Shown here: positions 1-9,374 of the stretch, piece after piece
How the letters are laid out: every line of letters starts with the position of its first letter
Position numbering within the stretch: position 1 is the first letter of the stretch
Assembly: GCF_000786205.1 (NCBI RefSeq)
Contig: NZ_JROH01000001.1
Span: 124,001-188,000 of the forward strand
From: Sphingomonas sp. 37zxx
GTDB taxonomy: Bacteria; Pseudomonadota; Alphaproteobacteria; Sphingomonadales; Sphingomonadaceae
Direction: 5' to 3'
DNA length: 64,000 nucleotides
Position numbers and translations under genes: made by a program
Notes under the pieces: model-generated
Told to the model about the DNA's origin: nothing
Seen by the model: the letters and a program-made list of their open reading frames with translations, nothing else
Database searches by the model: none

Positions 1-1
1 C

Positions 2-1567
2 GACAGCGATATCGACATCCAGCTCGACACGACCGACGATGCGGTCGAATCGCTGCTGCCGCGTCCGCCGGTGGTGACGATCATGGGCCATGTCGATCAC
101 GGCAAGACGTCCTTGCTCGACGCACTGCGCGGCACCGATGTCGTTGCCGGCGAAGCCGGTGGCATCACCCAGCATATCGGCGCGTATCAGGTGACGCAGA
201 AGGACAAGTCGAAGATCACCTTCCTCGACACGCCGGGCCATGAAGCGTTCACCGAAATGCGCCAGCGCGGTGCCAATGTGACCGACATCGTGATCCTGGT
301 GGTCGCCGCCGACGACGGGCTGATGCCGCAGACGATCGAGGCGATCAGCCACACCAAGGCCGCCGGCGTGCCGATGATCGTGGCGATCAACAAAATCGAC
401 AAGCACGACGCCAATGCCCAGAAGGTGCGCGAGCGGTTGCTCGAGCATGACATCCAGGTCGAGGACATGGGCGGCGAGACCCAGGACGTCGAGGTATCGG
501 CGCTCAAGAAGCTGGGGCTCGACGATCTGATCGAGAAGATCCAGTTGCAGGCCGAATTGCTCGAACTGCGCGCCAACCCCGATCGTCCGGGCGAGGGCAC
601 GGTGATCGAAGCCAAGCTCGACAAGGGCCGCGGCCCGGTTGCGACGGTGCTGGTCAGCCGTGGTACGCTTCGCGTCGGCGATATTTTCGTGTGCGGCGCC
701 GAAAGCGGCAAGGTGCGCGCGCTGATCGACGACAAGGGACGCCAGGTGAAGGAAGCCGGGCCATCGGTGCCGGTCGAGGTGCTGGGGCTTTCGGGCGTGC
801 CGATGGCGGGCGATCCGCTGCAGGTGGTGGAGAATGAGGCACGGGCGCGCGAAGTCGCGGCGTATCGTGCCAGCGTGATCCAGAACAAGCGCACGACATC
901 GGCGCCCGCCAGCCTCGAGACGATGTTCTCGGCGCTCAAGGAAAAGCAGGCGATCGAATATCCGCTGGTGGTCAAGGCCGACACCCAGGGGTCGGTCGAG
1001 GCGATCGTGGCGTCGATCAACAAGATCTCGACCGCAGACATCCGTGCGCGGGTGCTGCATTCGGGGGTTGGCGGCATCACCGAGAGCGACGTGACTTTGG
1101 CGGCGGCATCGGGGGCGCCGATCATCGGCTTCAACGTGCGACCCAACGCCAAGGCGCGCGAGATCGCCGAGCGGAGCAAGGTGGCGTTCAAATATTACGA
1201 CGTCATCTATGATCTGACCGACGAGATCCGTGCCGGCATGGCGGGCGAGCTTGGGCCGGAGGCGTTCGAAACGGTGGTTGGCCGTGCGGAAATCCGCGAC
1301 GTCTTTTCGGCGGGCAAGCACGGCAAGGCGGCGGGTCTGCTCGTCACCGAAGGCGTTATCCGCAAGGCGCTCAAGGCCCGTATCACCCGCGACGACGTCA
1401 TCATCTATCAGGGCGAGATCGCATCGCTGCGGCGGTTCAAGGACGATGTCGCCGAGGTGCGCGCCGGGCTGGAGTGCGGTGTGACGTTCACGCAGAACTT
1501 CGTCGACATCAAGGCGGGCGATTATCTCGAGACCTTCGAAGTCGAGATGCGCGAACGCACGCTGTAG
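2..1567 (+). CDS. infB: Translation initiation factor IF-2 (3' part, start outside window)
   Basis: Cytoplasmic GTPase that places initiator fMet-tRNA on the 30S subunit and promotes subunit joining. The frame is open from base 2, so 521 C-terminal residues are visible and the N-terminal part lies upstream of the window. The G domain starts at once with the P-loop GHVDHGKT (visible residues 29-36), followed by DTPGHE and NKID, then domain II and the C-terminal IF2 domains ending near EVEMRERTL. In related bacteria infB is followed directly by rbfA. Here an intrinsic terminator and a toxin-antitoxin pair come between them. Identity is certain; only the 5' end is missing. Confidence 0.98.
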   Translation, partial: DSDIDIQLDTTDDAVESLLPRPPVVTIMGHVDHGKTSLLDALRGTDVVAGEAGGITQHIGAYQVTQKDKSKITFLDTPGHEAFTEMRQRGANVTDIVILVVAADDGLMPQTIEAISHTKAAGVPMIVAINKIDKHDANAQKVRERLLEHDIQVEDMGGETQDVEVSALKKLGLDDLIEKIQLQAELLELRANPDRPGEGTVIEAKLDKGRGPVATVLVSRGTLRVGDIFVCGAESGKVRALIDDKGRQVKEAGPSVPVEVLGLSGVPMAGDPLQVVENEARAREVAAYRASVIQNKRTTSAPASLETMFSALKEKQAIEYPLVVKADTQGSVEAIVASINKISTADIRARVLHSGVGGITESDVTLAAASGAPIIGFNVRPNAKAREIAERSKVAFKYYDVIYDLTDEIRAGMAGELGPEAFETVVGRAEIRDVFSAGKHGKAAGLLVTEGVIRKALKARITRDDVIIYQGEIASLRRFKDDVAEVRAGLECGVTFTQNFVDIKAGDYLETFEVEMRERTL

Positions 1568-1579
1568 ATGTTCGAGTAG

Positions 1580-1612
1580 CAGGTCCGATGGCGTTGCTAT
1601 CGGACCTGTTTT
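1580..1612 (+). terminator. Intrinsic terminator after infB
   Basis: A perfect 10-bp stem, CAGGTCCGAT (1580-1589) pairing with ATCGGACCTG (1599-1608), has a 9-nt loop and is followed by TTTTATT. It begins 13 nt after the infB stop codon and lies in what is normally a continuous nusA-infB-rbfA transcript. Confidence 0.85.
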
Positions 1613-1627
1613 ATTGAATATCGGCGT

Positions 1628-1867
1628 ATGGAAACACGCTTGTCCGCATCGGCCGCCAGAGCGCTACTCCGATCGAATAAGCGGGAGTTGATACGAGAAA
1701 AGATTGAACAGCTGGCAAGTGACCCGTTTGCGCTGAGTGGAAACGTAACGCGGTTGCAAGGGCGGCCGGAATATCGTCTGCGCGTGCAGGATTGGCGCAT
1801 TATCTTCCGCATTGAGCATGGTGTGCTGTTCATCGACGACATTGCACCGCGCAGTTCGATATATTGA
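1628..1867 (+). CDS. RelE/ParE-superfamily toxin
   Basis: Small 79-aa protein with the conserved C-terminal half of RelE-type toxins: a YRLRVQDWRIIFRIE strand pair followed by IDDIAPRSSIY, close to the usual YRLRVGDWRVIFRI...I.PR..IY pattern. RelE members cut mRNA at the ribosome and ParE members poison gyrase; the sequence alone does not decide which applies. The ATG lies only about 15 nt after the infB terminator, so its promoter must overlap the terminator or lie in the infB 3' end. It is followed after 9 nt by an XRE-type antitoxin, a toxin-first order as in higBA. Assignment as a type II toxin is firm; the target is inferred. Confidence 0.88.
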   Translation: METRLSASAARALLRSNKRELIREKIEQLASDPFALSGNVTRLQGRPEYRLRVQDWRIIFRIEHGVLFIDDIAPRSSIY

Positions 1868-1876
1868 GGTGGCGAT

Positions 1877-2248
1877 ATGACGGCACAAATCCTGGAAATT
1901 TCCGGTCAAAAGATGGCGTTGCTGCCAATTGCTGACTATGAGCGACTGGTCGATATAGCGGAAGATAGATCCGATGTTGTCGCCGCATGTGCCGCCGAAG
2001 CGCGCCGTGCTGATGGGGAAGAAGATGTTCCCATTGCTATCGTGGATCGGTTACTAGCAGGTGAGCATCCCCTGCGCGTCTGGCGCGAGCACCGTGGTTT
2101 TAAACAGGTGGAATTCGCTCATATGGTCGGCTGTGAGCAGTCCATGGTATCCAGAATTGAAGCCGGGGATCGTATCGGGTCGATCGAACTATGGAAGAAA
2201 ATCGCCAAGGTCTTGGCCGTTTCCATCGACGATTTGCAAAAGCTTTGA
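1877..2248 (+). CDS. XRE-family helix-turn-helix antitoxin
   Basis: This 123-aa protein would neutralise the toxin encoded just upstream and repress the module. The C-terminal half (about residues 65-123) is a Cro/C1-type HTH with the segment [21 protein letters not shown]. The N-terminal half contains [15 protein letters not shown], a stretch often seen in antitoxins of RelE-like toxins. The start follows GAGGTGGCGAT, a usable ribosome site. Its TGA stop (2246-2248) overlaps a TTG codon in the rbfA frame, so it may be translationally coupled to rbfA. Confidence 0.85.
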   Translation: MTAQILEISGQKMALLPIADYERLVDIAEDRSDVVAACAAEARRADGEEDVPIAIVDRLLAGEHPLRVWREHRGFKQVEFAHMVGCEQSMVSRIEAGDRIGSIELWKKIAKVLAVSIDDLQKL

Positions 2249-2661
2249 AACCCAACGAAACCAGTGAAACCCGCAACGTCCGGCTGCTTCGCGTCGGCGA
2301 GCAGGTGCGGCATATCCTGTCGGACATTCTGATGCGCGGCGACGTGCATGATGCGGTGCTGGCCAAGCATATGGTGTCGGTTACCGAAGTGCGGATGTCG
2401 CCCGACCTTCGCAACGCGACGGTGTTCGTAAAGCCGCTGCTGGGCAAGGACGAGGAAGTGGTGCTTAAGGCGCTGCGCACCAACACCGCGTTCTTCCAGC
2501 GCGAGGTGGCCAACCGCACCCAGCTGAAATACGCCGCCAAGATCAAGTTCGTGCCCGATGACAGCTTCGACGAAGGCAGCCGGATCGACAGGCTGTTGCG
2601 CGCACCCAATGTCGCGCGCGACCTGGGTGACGAAGGCGGCGGGGATGGCAGCGAGCATTGA
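2245..2661 (+). CDS. rbfA: 30S ribosome-binding factor RbfA, TTG start proposed
   Basis: RbfA binds the 30S subunit and helps mature the 5' end of 16S rRNA, especially in the cold. The protein has the conserved [14 protein letters not shown] opening, the KH-like core ([19 protein letters not shown]) and RIDRLL near the C-terminus. The longest frame begins at ATG 2191, deep inside the antitoxin gene and without a ribosome site. TTG 2245, overlapping the antitoxin stop as TTGA, gives 138 aa and an N-terminus of the usual length. I favour TTG. The normal upstream region seems to have been replaced by the inserted module. Confidence 0.93.
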   Translation: MKPNETSETRNVRLLRVGEQVRHILSDILMRGDVHDAVLAKHMVSVTEVRMSPDLRNATVFVKPLLGKDEEVVLKALRTNTAFFQREVANRTQLKYAAKIKFVPDDSFDEGSRIDRLLRAPNVARDLGDEGGGDGSEH

Positions 2662-2692
2662 CACCCTCGCGGGTAAGACGCATCTTACCGCG

Positions 2693-2974
2693 ATGAACGC
2701 CAAGACCATCATGTCGGCCAAGGGGCAAGTCGTGATCCCCAAGGACGTGCGCGATGCATTGGGCTTCGTGCCTGGCCAGACGCTCGATGTAGTACAGACC
2801 GGCGACGGCGTGCTGCTGCGCGCGCATGCCAGGAAATCGGGGCGGTCGTTCGATGACATTACCGCCGCCATTCGGGCGATCACCGCCAAATACACGGATG
2901 CGCCGGTGTCGATAGAGGAAATAAACGCCACGATCGACGCCGAATATGCCAAAAGCGCCGCCCGCCGCCCGTGA
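2693..2974 (+). CDS. AbrB/MazE-fold antitoxin, VapB type
   Basis: A 93-aa DNA-binding antitoxin. Residues 4-45 (KTIMSAKGQVVIPKDVRDAL, then LGFVPGQTLDVVQTGDGVLL) are a SpoVT/AbrB swapped-hairpin domain, and the remainder would wrap the toxin. The frame is open further upstream into rbfA, and ATG 2645 is an alternative start; ATG 2693 gives the usual family N-terminus. The stop overlaps the GTG of the PIN-domain gene by 4 nt, the standard vapBC arrangement. It lies right after rbfA, so rbfA has a toxin-antitoxin module on each side. Confidence 0.88.
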   Translation: MNAKTIMSAKGQVVIPKDVRDALGFVPGQTLDVVQTGDGVLLRAHARKSGRSFDDITAAIRAITAKYTDAPVSIEEINATIDAEYAKSAARRP

Positions 2975-3360
2975 AGGCGCTCGATTCGAATGTCGTGCTG
3001 CGGCTGCTGCTCGGCGACGATCCGGTGCAAGCGCCGATCGCTGAGCAGATCGTGCGCGGTCCGTGCTGGATCAGCCTTACCGTCCTGCTCGAAATAGCCT
3101 GGGTATTGGGATCGCGATACCGGCTCGATCGCGCCGACGTCGCCGCAGTGCTGCGTGCGATGTTCTGCTATGAGACGTTGACCATCGAGGCGGGCGAGGA
3201 CGCCCTGTGGGCGATCGATCGCTATGAGCAGGGCGGCGACATCGCCGATCTTTTGCACCTGGTCGCTGCACGCCACACCGACGCTTTCGCGACCTTCGAT
3301 CGCGGCATCGCCCGCGCGACTGGACCCGGTGGCCCGGTGCCGATCGAAACGCTCGGCTGA
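2971..3360 (+). CDS. PIN-domain ribonuclease toxin, VapC type
   Basis: A 129-aa PIN-domain protein with a GTG start overlapping the VapB stop. PIN acidic residues are visible: D5 in ALDSNVVLRLL, E in LLEIAWVLGSRY, D in GDIADLLHLVAA, and the final TFDRGIA motif. VapC toxins are magnesium-dependent RNases that often cut tRNA or rRNA loops; the target here is unknown. Only 2 nt separate its stop from tdk, so tdk is probably co-transcribed with the module. Confidence 0.9.
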   Translation: MKALDSNVVLRLLLGDDPVQAPIAEQIVRGPCWISLTVLLEIAWVLGSRYRLDRADVAAVLRAMFCYETLTIEAGEDALWAIDRYEQGGDIADLLHLVAARHTDAFATFDRGIARATGPGGPVPIETLG

Positions 3361-3362
3361 TC

Positions 3363-3956
3363 ATGGCCAAGCTCTATTTCTATTATGCCAGCATGAATGC
3401 GGGCAAATCGACCACGTTGCTGCAGGCCGATTTCAATTATCGCGAGCGCGGGCTTTCGACGATGTTGTTTACCGCGGCAATCGACGATCGGGAGGGCAAG
3501 GGGCGGGTGGGCGAGGGGCGGATCGCGTCGCGGATCGGGCTGTCGGCGGTGGCGACGCCGTTTGATGCGGCGACCGATTTGTTCGCCTGTGTCGGCGCGC
3601 GCGGGGCGGTCGATTGCGTGCTGGTCGACGAGGCGCAATTCCTGACGCCCGCGCAGGTCGATCAACTGGCGCGGCTCGCCGACGATGCCGGGGTGCCGGT
3701 GCTGGCCTATGGATTGCGGACCGACTTTCAGGGCGAGCTGTTTCCCGGATCGGCGCGGTTGCTGGCGATCGCCGATGCGTTGATCGAGCTGAAGTCGGTG
3801 TGCGCGTGCGGGCGCAAGGCGACGATGAACCTGCGGATCGATGGTGAGGGCAAGGCGGTGCGCGAGGGGCGGCAGACCGAGATTGGCGGGAATGATCGCT
3901 ATGTCGCGCTGTGCCGCCGGCATTTTTGCGAGGCGATGGGGGAGAAGGCGGCCTAA
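3363..3956 (+). CDS. tdk: Thymidine kinase
   Basis: Phosphorylates thymidine to dTMP with ATP in the salvage pathway. The 197-aa type II kinase has a P-loop in YYASMNAGKSTTLL (residues 8-21), the Walker B-like segment VLVDEAQFL, a lasso-type region near CACGRKATMNLRID, and zinc cysteines in SVCACG and LCRRHF. The start is 2 nt after vapC. The gene interrupts the usual rbfA-truB linkage. Its 3' end overlaps the convergent small gene by 4 nt. Confidence 0.97.
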   Translation: MAKLYFYYASMNAGKSTTLLQADFNYRERGLSTMLFTAAIDDREGKGRVGEGRIASRIGLSAVATPFDAATDLFACVGARGAVDCVLVDEAQFLTPAQVDQLARLADDAGVPVLAYGLRTDFQGELFPGSARLLAIADALIELKSVCACGRKATMNLRIDGEGKAVREGRQTEIGGNDRYVALCRRHFCEAMGEKAA

Positions 3957-4318
3957 GGTTTGGAGGGTTCGGTTTGGCCGGCGGTGGCGATGCCCCTGGT
4001 CCGCTCTGCCATGACGAGGCCGCGCAGCGCCTCGATCTCGAATACGAGTTCCTGGCTTTCCGAGTGCGACAGGCCGTCGCGCGCATAACGAAACGCTTTG
4101 AATCTTGTTGCGCCCGCCTGTCTGCGCAGACGCCTCGCCTCTTTGCGGCTGAGCTGGCCCGAGCGCTGGCCGTTGCGGATCGATTCGAGGATGTCGCGCG
4201 TGCCGTCGGCGGGCGCGGTCACTGGCGGGTCGTTTGCGGGGTTGTGCGGGGTGCGGCCGGCGTCCCAAATCTGCCCTGTCGCCGCGATTGCCAACCATGC
4301 TGCTGCCGAAAGAAACAT
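3953..4318 (-). CDS. Small secreted or periplasmic protein, unknown function
   Basis: A 121-aa protein with a hydrophobic N-terminus (MFLSAAAWLAIAATG) that reads as a signal peptide, then a soluble, charged body containing DILESIRNGQRSGQLSRKEARRLRRQAG. Similar RxGxLxxxEAxRLR segments occur in small sphingomonad periplasmic proteins, but I know no function. It is real because its ATG is preceded at good spacing by an excellent ribosome site (AGGAGGAGGACAGCG). It lies opposite the tdk and truB strand and overlaps the tdk stop by 4 nt. Confidence 0.75.
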   Translation of the reverse strand: MFLSAAAWLAIAATGQIWDAGRTPHNPANDPPVTAPADGTRDILESIRNGQRSGQLSRKEARRLRRQAGATRFKAFRYARDGLSHSESQELVFEIEALRGLVMAERTRGIATAGQTEPSKP

Positions 4319-4346
4319 CGCTGTCCTCCTCCTGTTAGGAGGGTCA

Positions 4347-4385
4347 CCCCAGCGACCTTTCCAGAGGCTGAACGAAGCGCTGGGG
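4347..4385. promoter_or_regulatory. Inverted repeat in the gap upstream of truB
   Basis: CCCCAGCG (4347-4354) and CGCTGGGG (4378-4385) form a perfect 8-bp inverted repeat with a 23-nt loop, in the 97-bp gap between a small minus-strand gene and truB. No T-tract follows, so a terminator is unlikely. A leader structure or operator is possible, but no function can be shown. Confidence 0.35.
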
Positions 4386-4415
4386 TTTGGCGGCGGCAGC
4401 GGCTAAGCCGCCGCG

Positions 4416-5297
4416 ATGCATGGCTGGATCATTCTCGACAAACCTTTGGGGCTGGGATCGACTCAAGGGGTGAGCGCGGTCAAGCGCGCGCTTCGCGCCG
4501 GGGGCTATGCCAAGGCCAAGGTGGGGCATGGCGGCACGCTCGACCCGCTGGCGACCGGCGTGCTGCCGATCGCGGTGGGCGAGGCGACGAAGTTGGCCGG
4601 GCGGATGCTCGATGCGAGCAAGGTGTATGACTTTACGATCGGTTTCGGGGTGCAGACCGATACGCTCGACCTCGAAGGCAAGGCGATCGCGCTAAGCGAG
4701 GTGCGGCCGACGCTGGCGGCGGTCGAGGCGGTGCTGGGGCAGTTCACCGGGCCGATCGAGCAGGTGCCGCCCGCCTATTCGGCGCTGAAGGTGGGCGGCG
4801 AGCGCGCTTATGATCTGGCGCGGGCGGGCGAGGAGGTGGTGCTGGCGACGCGCGCGGTGACGGTGTTTTCGCTGACGCTGGGCGACAGCGACGGCGAAAC
4901 GGCGACGTTCACCGCGCATGTTTCGAAGGGAACCTATATCCGCAGCCTGGCGCGCGACATCGCGCTGGCGCTGGGCACTGTCGGGCATGTGACGATGCTG
5001 CGGCGGACGCGGGCGGGGCCGTTCGGGCTCGATACGGCGATTTCGCTGGACAAATTGGACGAAATGGCCAATGGACGCGCGCTTGAAGACATCATCCTGC
5101 CATTGAGGGCGGGGCTGGACGACATCCCGGCTCTACCCCTCTCCCCCGACCAGGCAGGTGCGCTCCGACAGGGGCGGGTGATGGTCGGGATTGTCGTAGA
5201 CGATGGCCAATATTTTGCGACGCTGGACGATGTGCCGGTAGCGCTGGTGGAGGTTTCGGGCCGAGAGGCTCGTGTCGTTCGCGGCTTCAACCTCTAA
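4416..5297 (+). CDS. truB: tRNA pseudouridine(55) synthase TruB
   Basis: Isomerises U55 in the T-loop of tRNAs. The 293-aa protein starts [16 protein letters not shown] and has the catalytic motif [14 protein letters not shown] with Asp43 as nucleophile, then the [34 protein letters not shown] and [14 protein letters not shown] motifs typical of the family. It is followed by rpsO in the conserved truB-rpsO-pnp order. No strong ribosome site is visible before the ATG; the leader is GC-rich (GGCTAAGCCGCCGCG). Confidence 0.97.
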   Translation: MHGWIILDKPLGLGSTQGVSAVKRALRAGGYAKAKVGHGGTLDPLATGVLPIAVGEATKLAGRMLDASKVYDFTIGFGVQTDTLDLEGKAIALSEVRPTLAAVEAVLGQFTGPIEQVPPAYSALKVGGERAYDLARAGEEVVLATRAVTVFSLTLGDSDGETATFTAHVSKGTYIRSLARDIALALGTVGHVTMLRRTRAGPFGLDTAISLDKLDEMANGRALEDIILPLRAGLDDIPALPLSPDQAGALRQGRVMVGIVVDDGQYFATLDDVPVALVEVSGREARVVRGFNL

Positions 5298-5311
5298 TCG
5301 AAAGGATGACG

Positions 5312-5581
5312 ATGTCGATCACGCCCGAGCGCAAGGATGCGCTCATCAAGGAACATGGCCGCGCGAGCGGCGACACCGGCAGCCCCGAGGTCCAGGTCGC
5401 AATCTTGACCGACCGGATCGTCACGCTGACCGACCATTTCAAGACGCACGCCAAGGACAATCATTCGCGCCGCGGGCTGCTGATGATGGTCAACAAGCGC
5501 CGCACCTTGCTCGACTATCTGAAGAAGAAGGATGTCGAGCGGTATCAGTCGCTGATCGGCAAGCTGGGTCTTCGCAAATAA
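5312..5581 (+). CDS. rpsO: 30S ribosomal protein S15
   Basis: Primary 16S rRNA-binding protein of the small-subunit platform, 89 aa. The conserved pattern is present: [73 protein letters not shown]. Two ATGs are close together (5306 and 5312). The second is chosen because GAAAGGA lies at proper spacing before it and because it gives exactly the usual 89-residue length. A terminator follows at once, between rpsO and pnp. Confidence 0.97.
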   Translation: MSITPERKDALIKEHGRASGDTGSPEVQVAILTDRIVTLTDHFKTHAKDNHSRRGLLMMVNKRRTLLDYLKKKDVERYQSLIGKLGLRK

Positions 5582-5585
5582 TCTC

Positions 5586-5612
5586 AACGGCCTCCCTAGC
5601 GGGGGCCGTTTT
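5586..5612 (+). terminator. Intrinsic terminator between rpsO and pnp
   Basis: AACGGCC (5586-5592) pairs with GGCCGTT (5604-5610) followed by TTG. It begins 5 nt after the rpsO stop. Hairpins at this site are known in many bacteria as partial terminators or RNase III processing signals that separate rpsO from pnp. Confidence 0.75.
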
Positions 5613-5759
5613 GCTATCGGGGCCGGAGCAATTCGGTTTTGGCCCTGGGTTCCATCGCCCTAAAGCCCCGTTTCACGGGCGGCGGTGGAGACAAGTCGGG
5701 CTACCATCGGCCCGCATACAGGCCCCGGCGGCATCGGGCTGCCGGATGAAGGAAAATCA

Positions 5760-8117
5760 ATGTTCGACATGAAGAAAGTGGAAATCGAGTGGGGCGGACA
5801 GACCCTGACGCTCGAAACCGGCCGCGTTGCGCGGCAGGCCGATGGTGCCGTGATGGCGACGTTGGGCGAGACCGTGGTGCTGTGCGCCGTCACCGCCGCC
5901 AAATCGGTAAAGGAAGGCCAGGATTTCTTTCCGCTGACCGTCCATTACCAGGAAAAATTCTCGGCTGCCGGCCGCATCCCCGGCGGCTTTTTCAAGCGTG
6001 AGCGCGGCGCGACCGAAAAAGAAACGCTGACCAGCCGCCTGATCGACCGTCCGATCCGCCCGTTGTTCCCAGAAGGGTTTTACAACGAGATCAACGTGAT
6101 CTGCCAGGTGCTGTCCTATGACGGCGAGAACGAGCCCGACATCCTGGCGATGGTCGCGGCATCGGCGGCGCTGACGATTTCGGGCGTTCCCTTCATGGGC
6201 CCGATCGGCGCGGCGCGCGTCGGCTATGTCGATGGCGAATATGTGCTGAACCCCACCACCGCACAGGCGCGCGACGGCGAGCTCGACCTGGTCGTCGCCG
6301 CCACCGGCAACGCGGTGATGATGGTCGAATCCGAAGCCAAGGAGCTGTCGGAAGAAATCATGCTGGGCGCGGTGCAGTTCGCGCACAAGGCGTGCCGCCA
6401 GGCGGTGAACGCGGTGATCGACCTGGCCGAGCAGGCTGCCAAGGATCCCTGGGAAATGGCCGAGCAGGCCGATCTTTCAAAGGCCAAGGACAAGCTGAAG
6501 AAGCTGATCGGCAAGGACATCGCCGCCGCCTATAAGGTGACCGACAAGTCCAAGCGTTCGAACCTGCTCAACGAAGCGCGTGCCAAGGGCAAGGCGGCGT
6601 TCGCCGATGCCGCGCCGCAGGACCAGATGGCCGCCGGCAAGCTGATGAAGAAGCTGGAAGCCGACATCGTCCGCACCGCCATCCTGAAGGACGGCACGCG
6701 GATCGACGGTCGCACCACGACGCAGATCCGTCCGATCGAAGCGATGGTGCATTTCCTGCCGCGCGCGCACGGTTCGGCGCTGTTCACTCGCGGCGAGACG
6801 CAGGCGATCTGCACCACGACGCTGGGCACCAAGGACGCCGAGCAGATGATCGACGGCCTCGACGGCCTGAGCTATTCGAACTTCATGCTGCACTATAACT
6901 TCCCGCCCTATTCGGTCGGTGAAGTCGGTCGCTTCGGTGCGCCGGGCCGCCGCGAAGTCGGTCATGGCAAGCTCGCCTGGCGCGCGCTGCACCCGGTGCT
7001 GCCGAGCAAGGACGAGTTCCCGTACACGATCCGCGTCCTGTCCGACATCACCGAGTCGAACGGTTCGTCGTCGATGGCGACGGTCTGCGGCGGTTCGCTG
7101 TCGATGATGGATGCCGGCGTGCCGCTGAAGCGCCCGGTTTCGGGCATCGCGATGGGCCTGATCCTGGAAGGCAAGGATTTCGCGGTTATCAGCGACATCC
7201 TGGGTGACGAGGATCATCTGGGCGACATGGACTTCAAGGTCGCGGGCACGTCCGAGGGCATCACCACGATGCAGATGGACATCAAGATCGCCGGCATCAC
7301 CGAAGAGATCATGCGCAAGGCGCTGGCACAGGCCAAGGAAGGCCGCGCGCACATCCTGGGCGAAATGGCCAAGGCGCTCGATTCGACCCGTACCGAGCTG
7401 TCGGCGCACGCGCCGCGGATCGAGACGATGCAGATCGACAAGGCCAAGATCCGTGAAGTGATCGGTACCGGCGGCAAGGTGATCCGCGAGATCGTCGCCA
7501 CCACCGGCGCCAAGGTCGACATCGACGACGAAGGCCTGATCAAGGTGTCGTCGTCCGACGTGTCGCAGATCGAGGCCGCGATGGCGTGGATTCGCGGGAT
7601 CACCGAGGAAGCCGAAGTCGGCAAGGTCTATGACGGCAAGGTCGTCAACCTGGTCGATTTCGGGGCGTTCGTGAACTTCATGGGCGGCAAGGACGGCCTG
7701 GTTCACGTCTCGGAAATCCGCAACGAGCGGGTCGAGAAGGTGGCCGACGTGCTGAGCGAAGGCCAGGCGGTGAAGGTCAAGGTTCTCGAAGTCGATCCGC
7801 GCGGCAAGGTTCGCCTGTCGATGCGCGTCGTCGATCAGGAAACCGGGGCCGAGCTGGAAGACACCCGCCCGGCGCGCGAGCCGCGTGAGGGTGGTGCCAG
7901 GGAAGACGGGCGCGGGCCGCGCGGCCCGCGGCGCGACGGTGACGGCGGCCGTGGCGGTCGTGGCGGCGGCGGCGGTGAGCGTGGCGGTCGCGACGAGAGC
8001 CGTGGTCCGCGGCGCGATCGCGGTGCAGGCGGCGGCGAAGGCCGTGGCCCGCGCGCCGAAGGATCGAAGGACGATGGCGGCGATATCGGCCTGCCTTCGT
8101 TCATCACCGAAAGCTGA
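5760..8117 (+). CDS. pnp: Polyribonucleotide nucleotidyltransferase (PNPase)
   Basis: Phosphorolytic 3'-5' exoribonuclease of the RNA degradosome, 785 aa from ATG 5760. This start is chosen over the longer open frame because GAAGGAAAATCA precedes it and [16 protein letters not shown] is the normal N-terminus. Two RNase PH domains come first, the second with [14 protein letters not shown] and [21 protein letters not shown] motifs. A KH domain (about 559-610, [15 protein letters not shown]) and an S1 domain (about 620-690) follow. The last 85 residues are an Arg/Gly/Asp-rich low-complexity tail that ends [11 protein letters not shown], as in other alphaproteobacteria. Confidence 0.97.
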   Translation: MFDMKKVEIEWGGQTLTLETGRVARQADGAVMATLGETVVLCAVTAAKSVKEGQDFFPLTVHYQEKFSAAGRIPGGFFKRERGATEKETLTSRLIDRPIRPLFPEGFYNEINVICQVLSYDGENEPDILAMVAASAALTISGVPFMGPIGAARVGYVDGEYVLNPTTAQARDGELDLVVAATGNAVMMVESEAKELSEEIMLGAVQFAHKACRQAVNAVIDLAEQAAKDPWEMAEQADLSKAKDKLKKLIGKDIAAAYKVTDKSKRSNLLNEARAKGKAAFADAAPQDQMAAGKLMKKLEADIVRTAILKDGTRIDGRTTTQIRPIEAMVHFLPRAHGSALFTRGETQAICTTTLGTKDAEQMIDGLDGLSYSNFMLHYNFPPYSVGEVGRFGAPGRREVGHGKLAWRALHPVLPSKDEFPYTIRVLSDITESNGSSSMATVCGGSLSMMDAGVPLKRPVSGIAMGLILEGKDFAVISDILGDEDHLGDMDFKVAGTSEGITTMQMDIKIAGITEEIMRKALAQAKEGRAHILGEMAKALDSTRTELSAHAPRIETMQIDKAKIREVIGTGGKVIREIVATTGAKVDIDDEGLIKVSSSDVSQIEAAMAWIRGITEEAEVGKVYDGKVVNLVDFGAFVNFMGGKDGLVHVSEIRNERVEKVADVLSEGQAVKVKVLEVDPRGKVRLSMRVVDQETGAELEDTRPAREPREGGAREDGRGPRGPRRDGDGGRGGRGGGGGERGGRDESRGPRRDRGAGGGEGRGPRAEGSKDDGGDIGLPSFITES

Positions 8118-8143
8118 TCGCACGCCCATGTGACGGATGACGA

Positions 8144-8171
8144 AAGGGAGCTGTTCGCAGCTCCCTTTTTT
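8144..8171 (+). terminator. Intrinsic terminator after pnp
   Basis: GGGAGCTG (8146-8153), loop TTCG, CAGCTCCC (8158-8165), then six T residues. A UUCG tetraloop on an 8-bp GC-rich stem makes this a strong terminator. It closes the truB-rpsO-pnp block. Confidence 0.93.
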
Positions 8172-8256
8172 CATGTGACAGGGCTGCAATCGGCGGCCAG
8201 CTTGCTTCAGATCAACGACAGTGCGGCATTTTGGTGGTGTGACGAAAGCGTTGCAG

Positions 8257-9276
8257 ATGCGGGAGAACAAAGGGGGTGCGGGAACGCATCTGATCGAGCG
8301 GTTGCCGCTCTTGCCCGACCGGTCGTTGCTGGCCGTCGCGGCGACGGCGCTGTTGATCGCAGTCTCGTTCGCGCTTCGGGTGGTTGCCGATCCGGTGCTG
8401 CCGCCCGGTTTTCCCTTTGTCACTTTTTTCCCGGCGGTTATTCTCGCTTCGGCTCTTTTCGGAACCCGGATGGGCGTTCTGGCCGGCGTTACCTGCGGCT
8501 TGCTCGCTTGGTACTGCTTCATCGGCGAGAGATACAGCTTTGCGCTGAGTTGGAGTGGCATCGTGGCGATGGGATTTTACTCCTTCGTCGTCATAACCGA
8601 CGTCGCCATCATCCATTGGATGCAGCGTGCGAACCGCAATCTGGCGCATGAACGCGAACTCAGCCGCACCCTGGCCGAAACCCGCGAATTGCTGTTCAGC
8701 GAACTCCAGCATCGCGTGTCGAACAATCTGCAGGTCGCCGCCGGCCTGATCACGCTGCAAAAGCGGCAGGTGCGCGACGAGGATGCCCGCGCGGCGCTGG
8801 ACGAGGCGGCGCGGCGGTTAGGGCTGATCGGACGGATCAGCCGCCAGCTTTATGACGCAGGCGGCAGCGCGCGGCGGATGCGCGCTTTCCTGGAGCCGTT
8901 GTGCAACGACGTGATCGAGGCGAGCGGGCGCCCTGGCATATGCTGCAATGTCATCGTCGACGATGATGCGATGCTGTCGCCCGATGCGGCGATCCCGCTG
9001 GCGCTGATCGTAGCCGAAGCGATGGCGAATGCGATCGAGCATGGCTTTGCCGGGCGCGATCATGGCGTGATCGACGTCGAATTGTCGCGCGATGGCAAGG
9101 CGCAGGTGCAGATCGAAGTGCGCGATGATGGCCATGGCTTGCCCGACGGGTTCGACATCGAGGCCAGCGACAGCCTGGGCCTGCGGATCGCGCGCATGCT
9201 TGCCGGACAGCTCGAGGGCAGTTTCGAACTGGTGCGCGGCAATGGTGCGATCGCCCGGCTGATTCTGCCCGCCTGA
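8257..9276 (+). CDS. Membrane sensor histidine kinase, HisKA_2 type
   Basis: A two-component sensor kinase of 339 aa from ATG 8257; GTG 8221 in the same frame is an alternative start. The N-terminal third has three or four hydrophobic segments (LLAVAATALLIAVSFAL, FVTFFPAVILASALFG, MGVLAGVTCGLLAWYCF) resembling the KdpD-type DUF4118 membrane domain. The phospho-acceptor helix is ELQHRVSNNLQVAAGLI, the HisKA_2 pattern. The ATPase domain follows with LIVAEAMANAIEHGF (N box) and DDGHGLPDG plus DSLGLRIARML (G boxes). No response regulator is adjacent, so it is an orphan kinase. Kinases of this type often feed the general stress response in alphaproteobacteria, which is an inference here. Confidence 0.88.
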   Translation: MRENKGGAGTHLIERLPLLPDRSLLAVAATALLIAVSFALRVVADPVLPPGFPFVTFFPAVILASALFGTRMGVLAGVTCGLLAWYCFIGERYSFALSWSGIVAMGFYSFVVITDVAIIHWMQRANRNLAHERELSRTLAETRELLFSELQHRVSNNLQVAAGLITLQKRQVRDEDARAALDEAARRLGLIGRISRQLYDAGGSARRMRAFLEPLCNDVIEASGRPGICCNVIVDDDAMLSPDAAIPLALIVAEAMANAIEHGFAGRDHGVIDVELSRDGKAQVQIEVRDDGHGLPDGFDIEASDSLGLRIARMLAGQLEGSFELVRGNGAIARLILPA

Positions 9277-9374
9277 TCCTGCCCGGCCGATCGCGCCCGC
9301 CCGGTCTTGGGCAAGTACGGGGGAACGAACCCATGGCTCGACCGCTGAACGCCTGAACCAACAGGAGTGAACGC

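Noticed and set aside
6477..8561. A 694-codon minus-strand frame opposite pnp and the following terminator
   Set aside because: It runs through an intrinsic terminator and two plus-strand genes with strong motifs. The composition (Ala, Arg, His, Asp) marks it as a shadow.
9318..9356. GGAAC near 9326 as a general-stress (EcfG-type) promoter for the small SnoaL-like gene
   Set aside because: The -35-like GGAAC is present but no CGTT is found at the required distance, so it does not meet the pattern.
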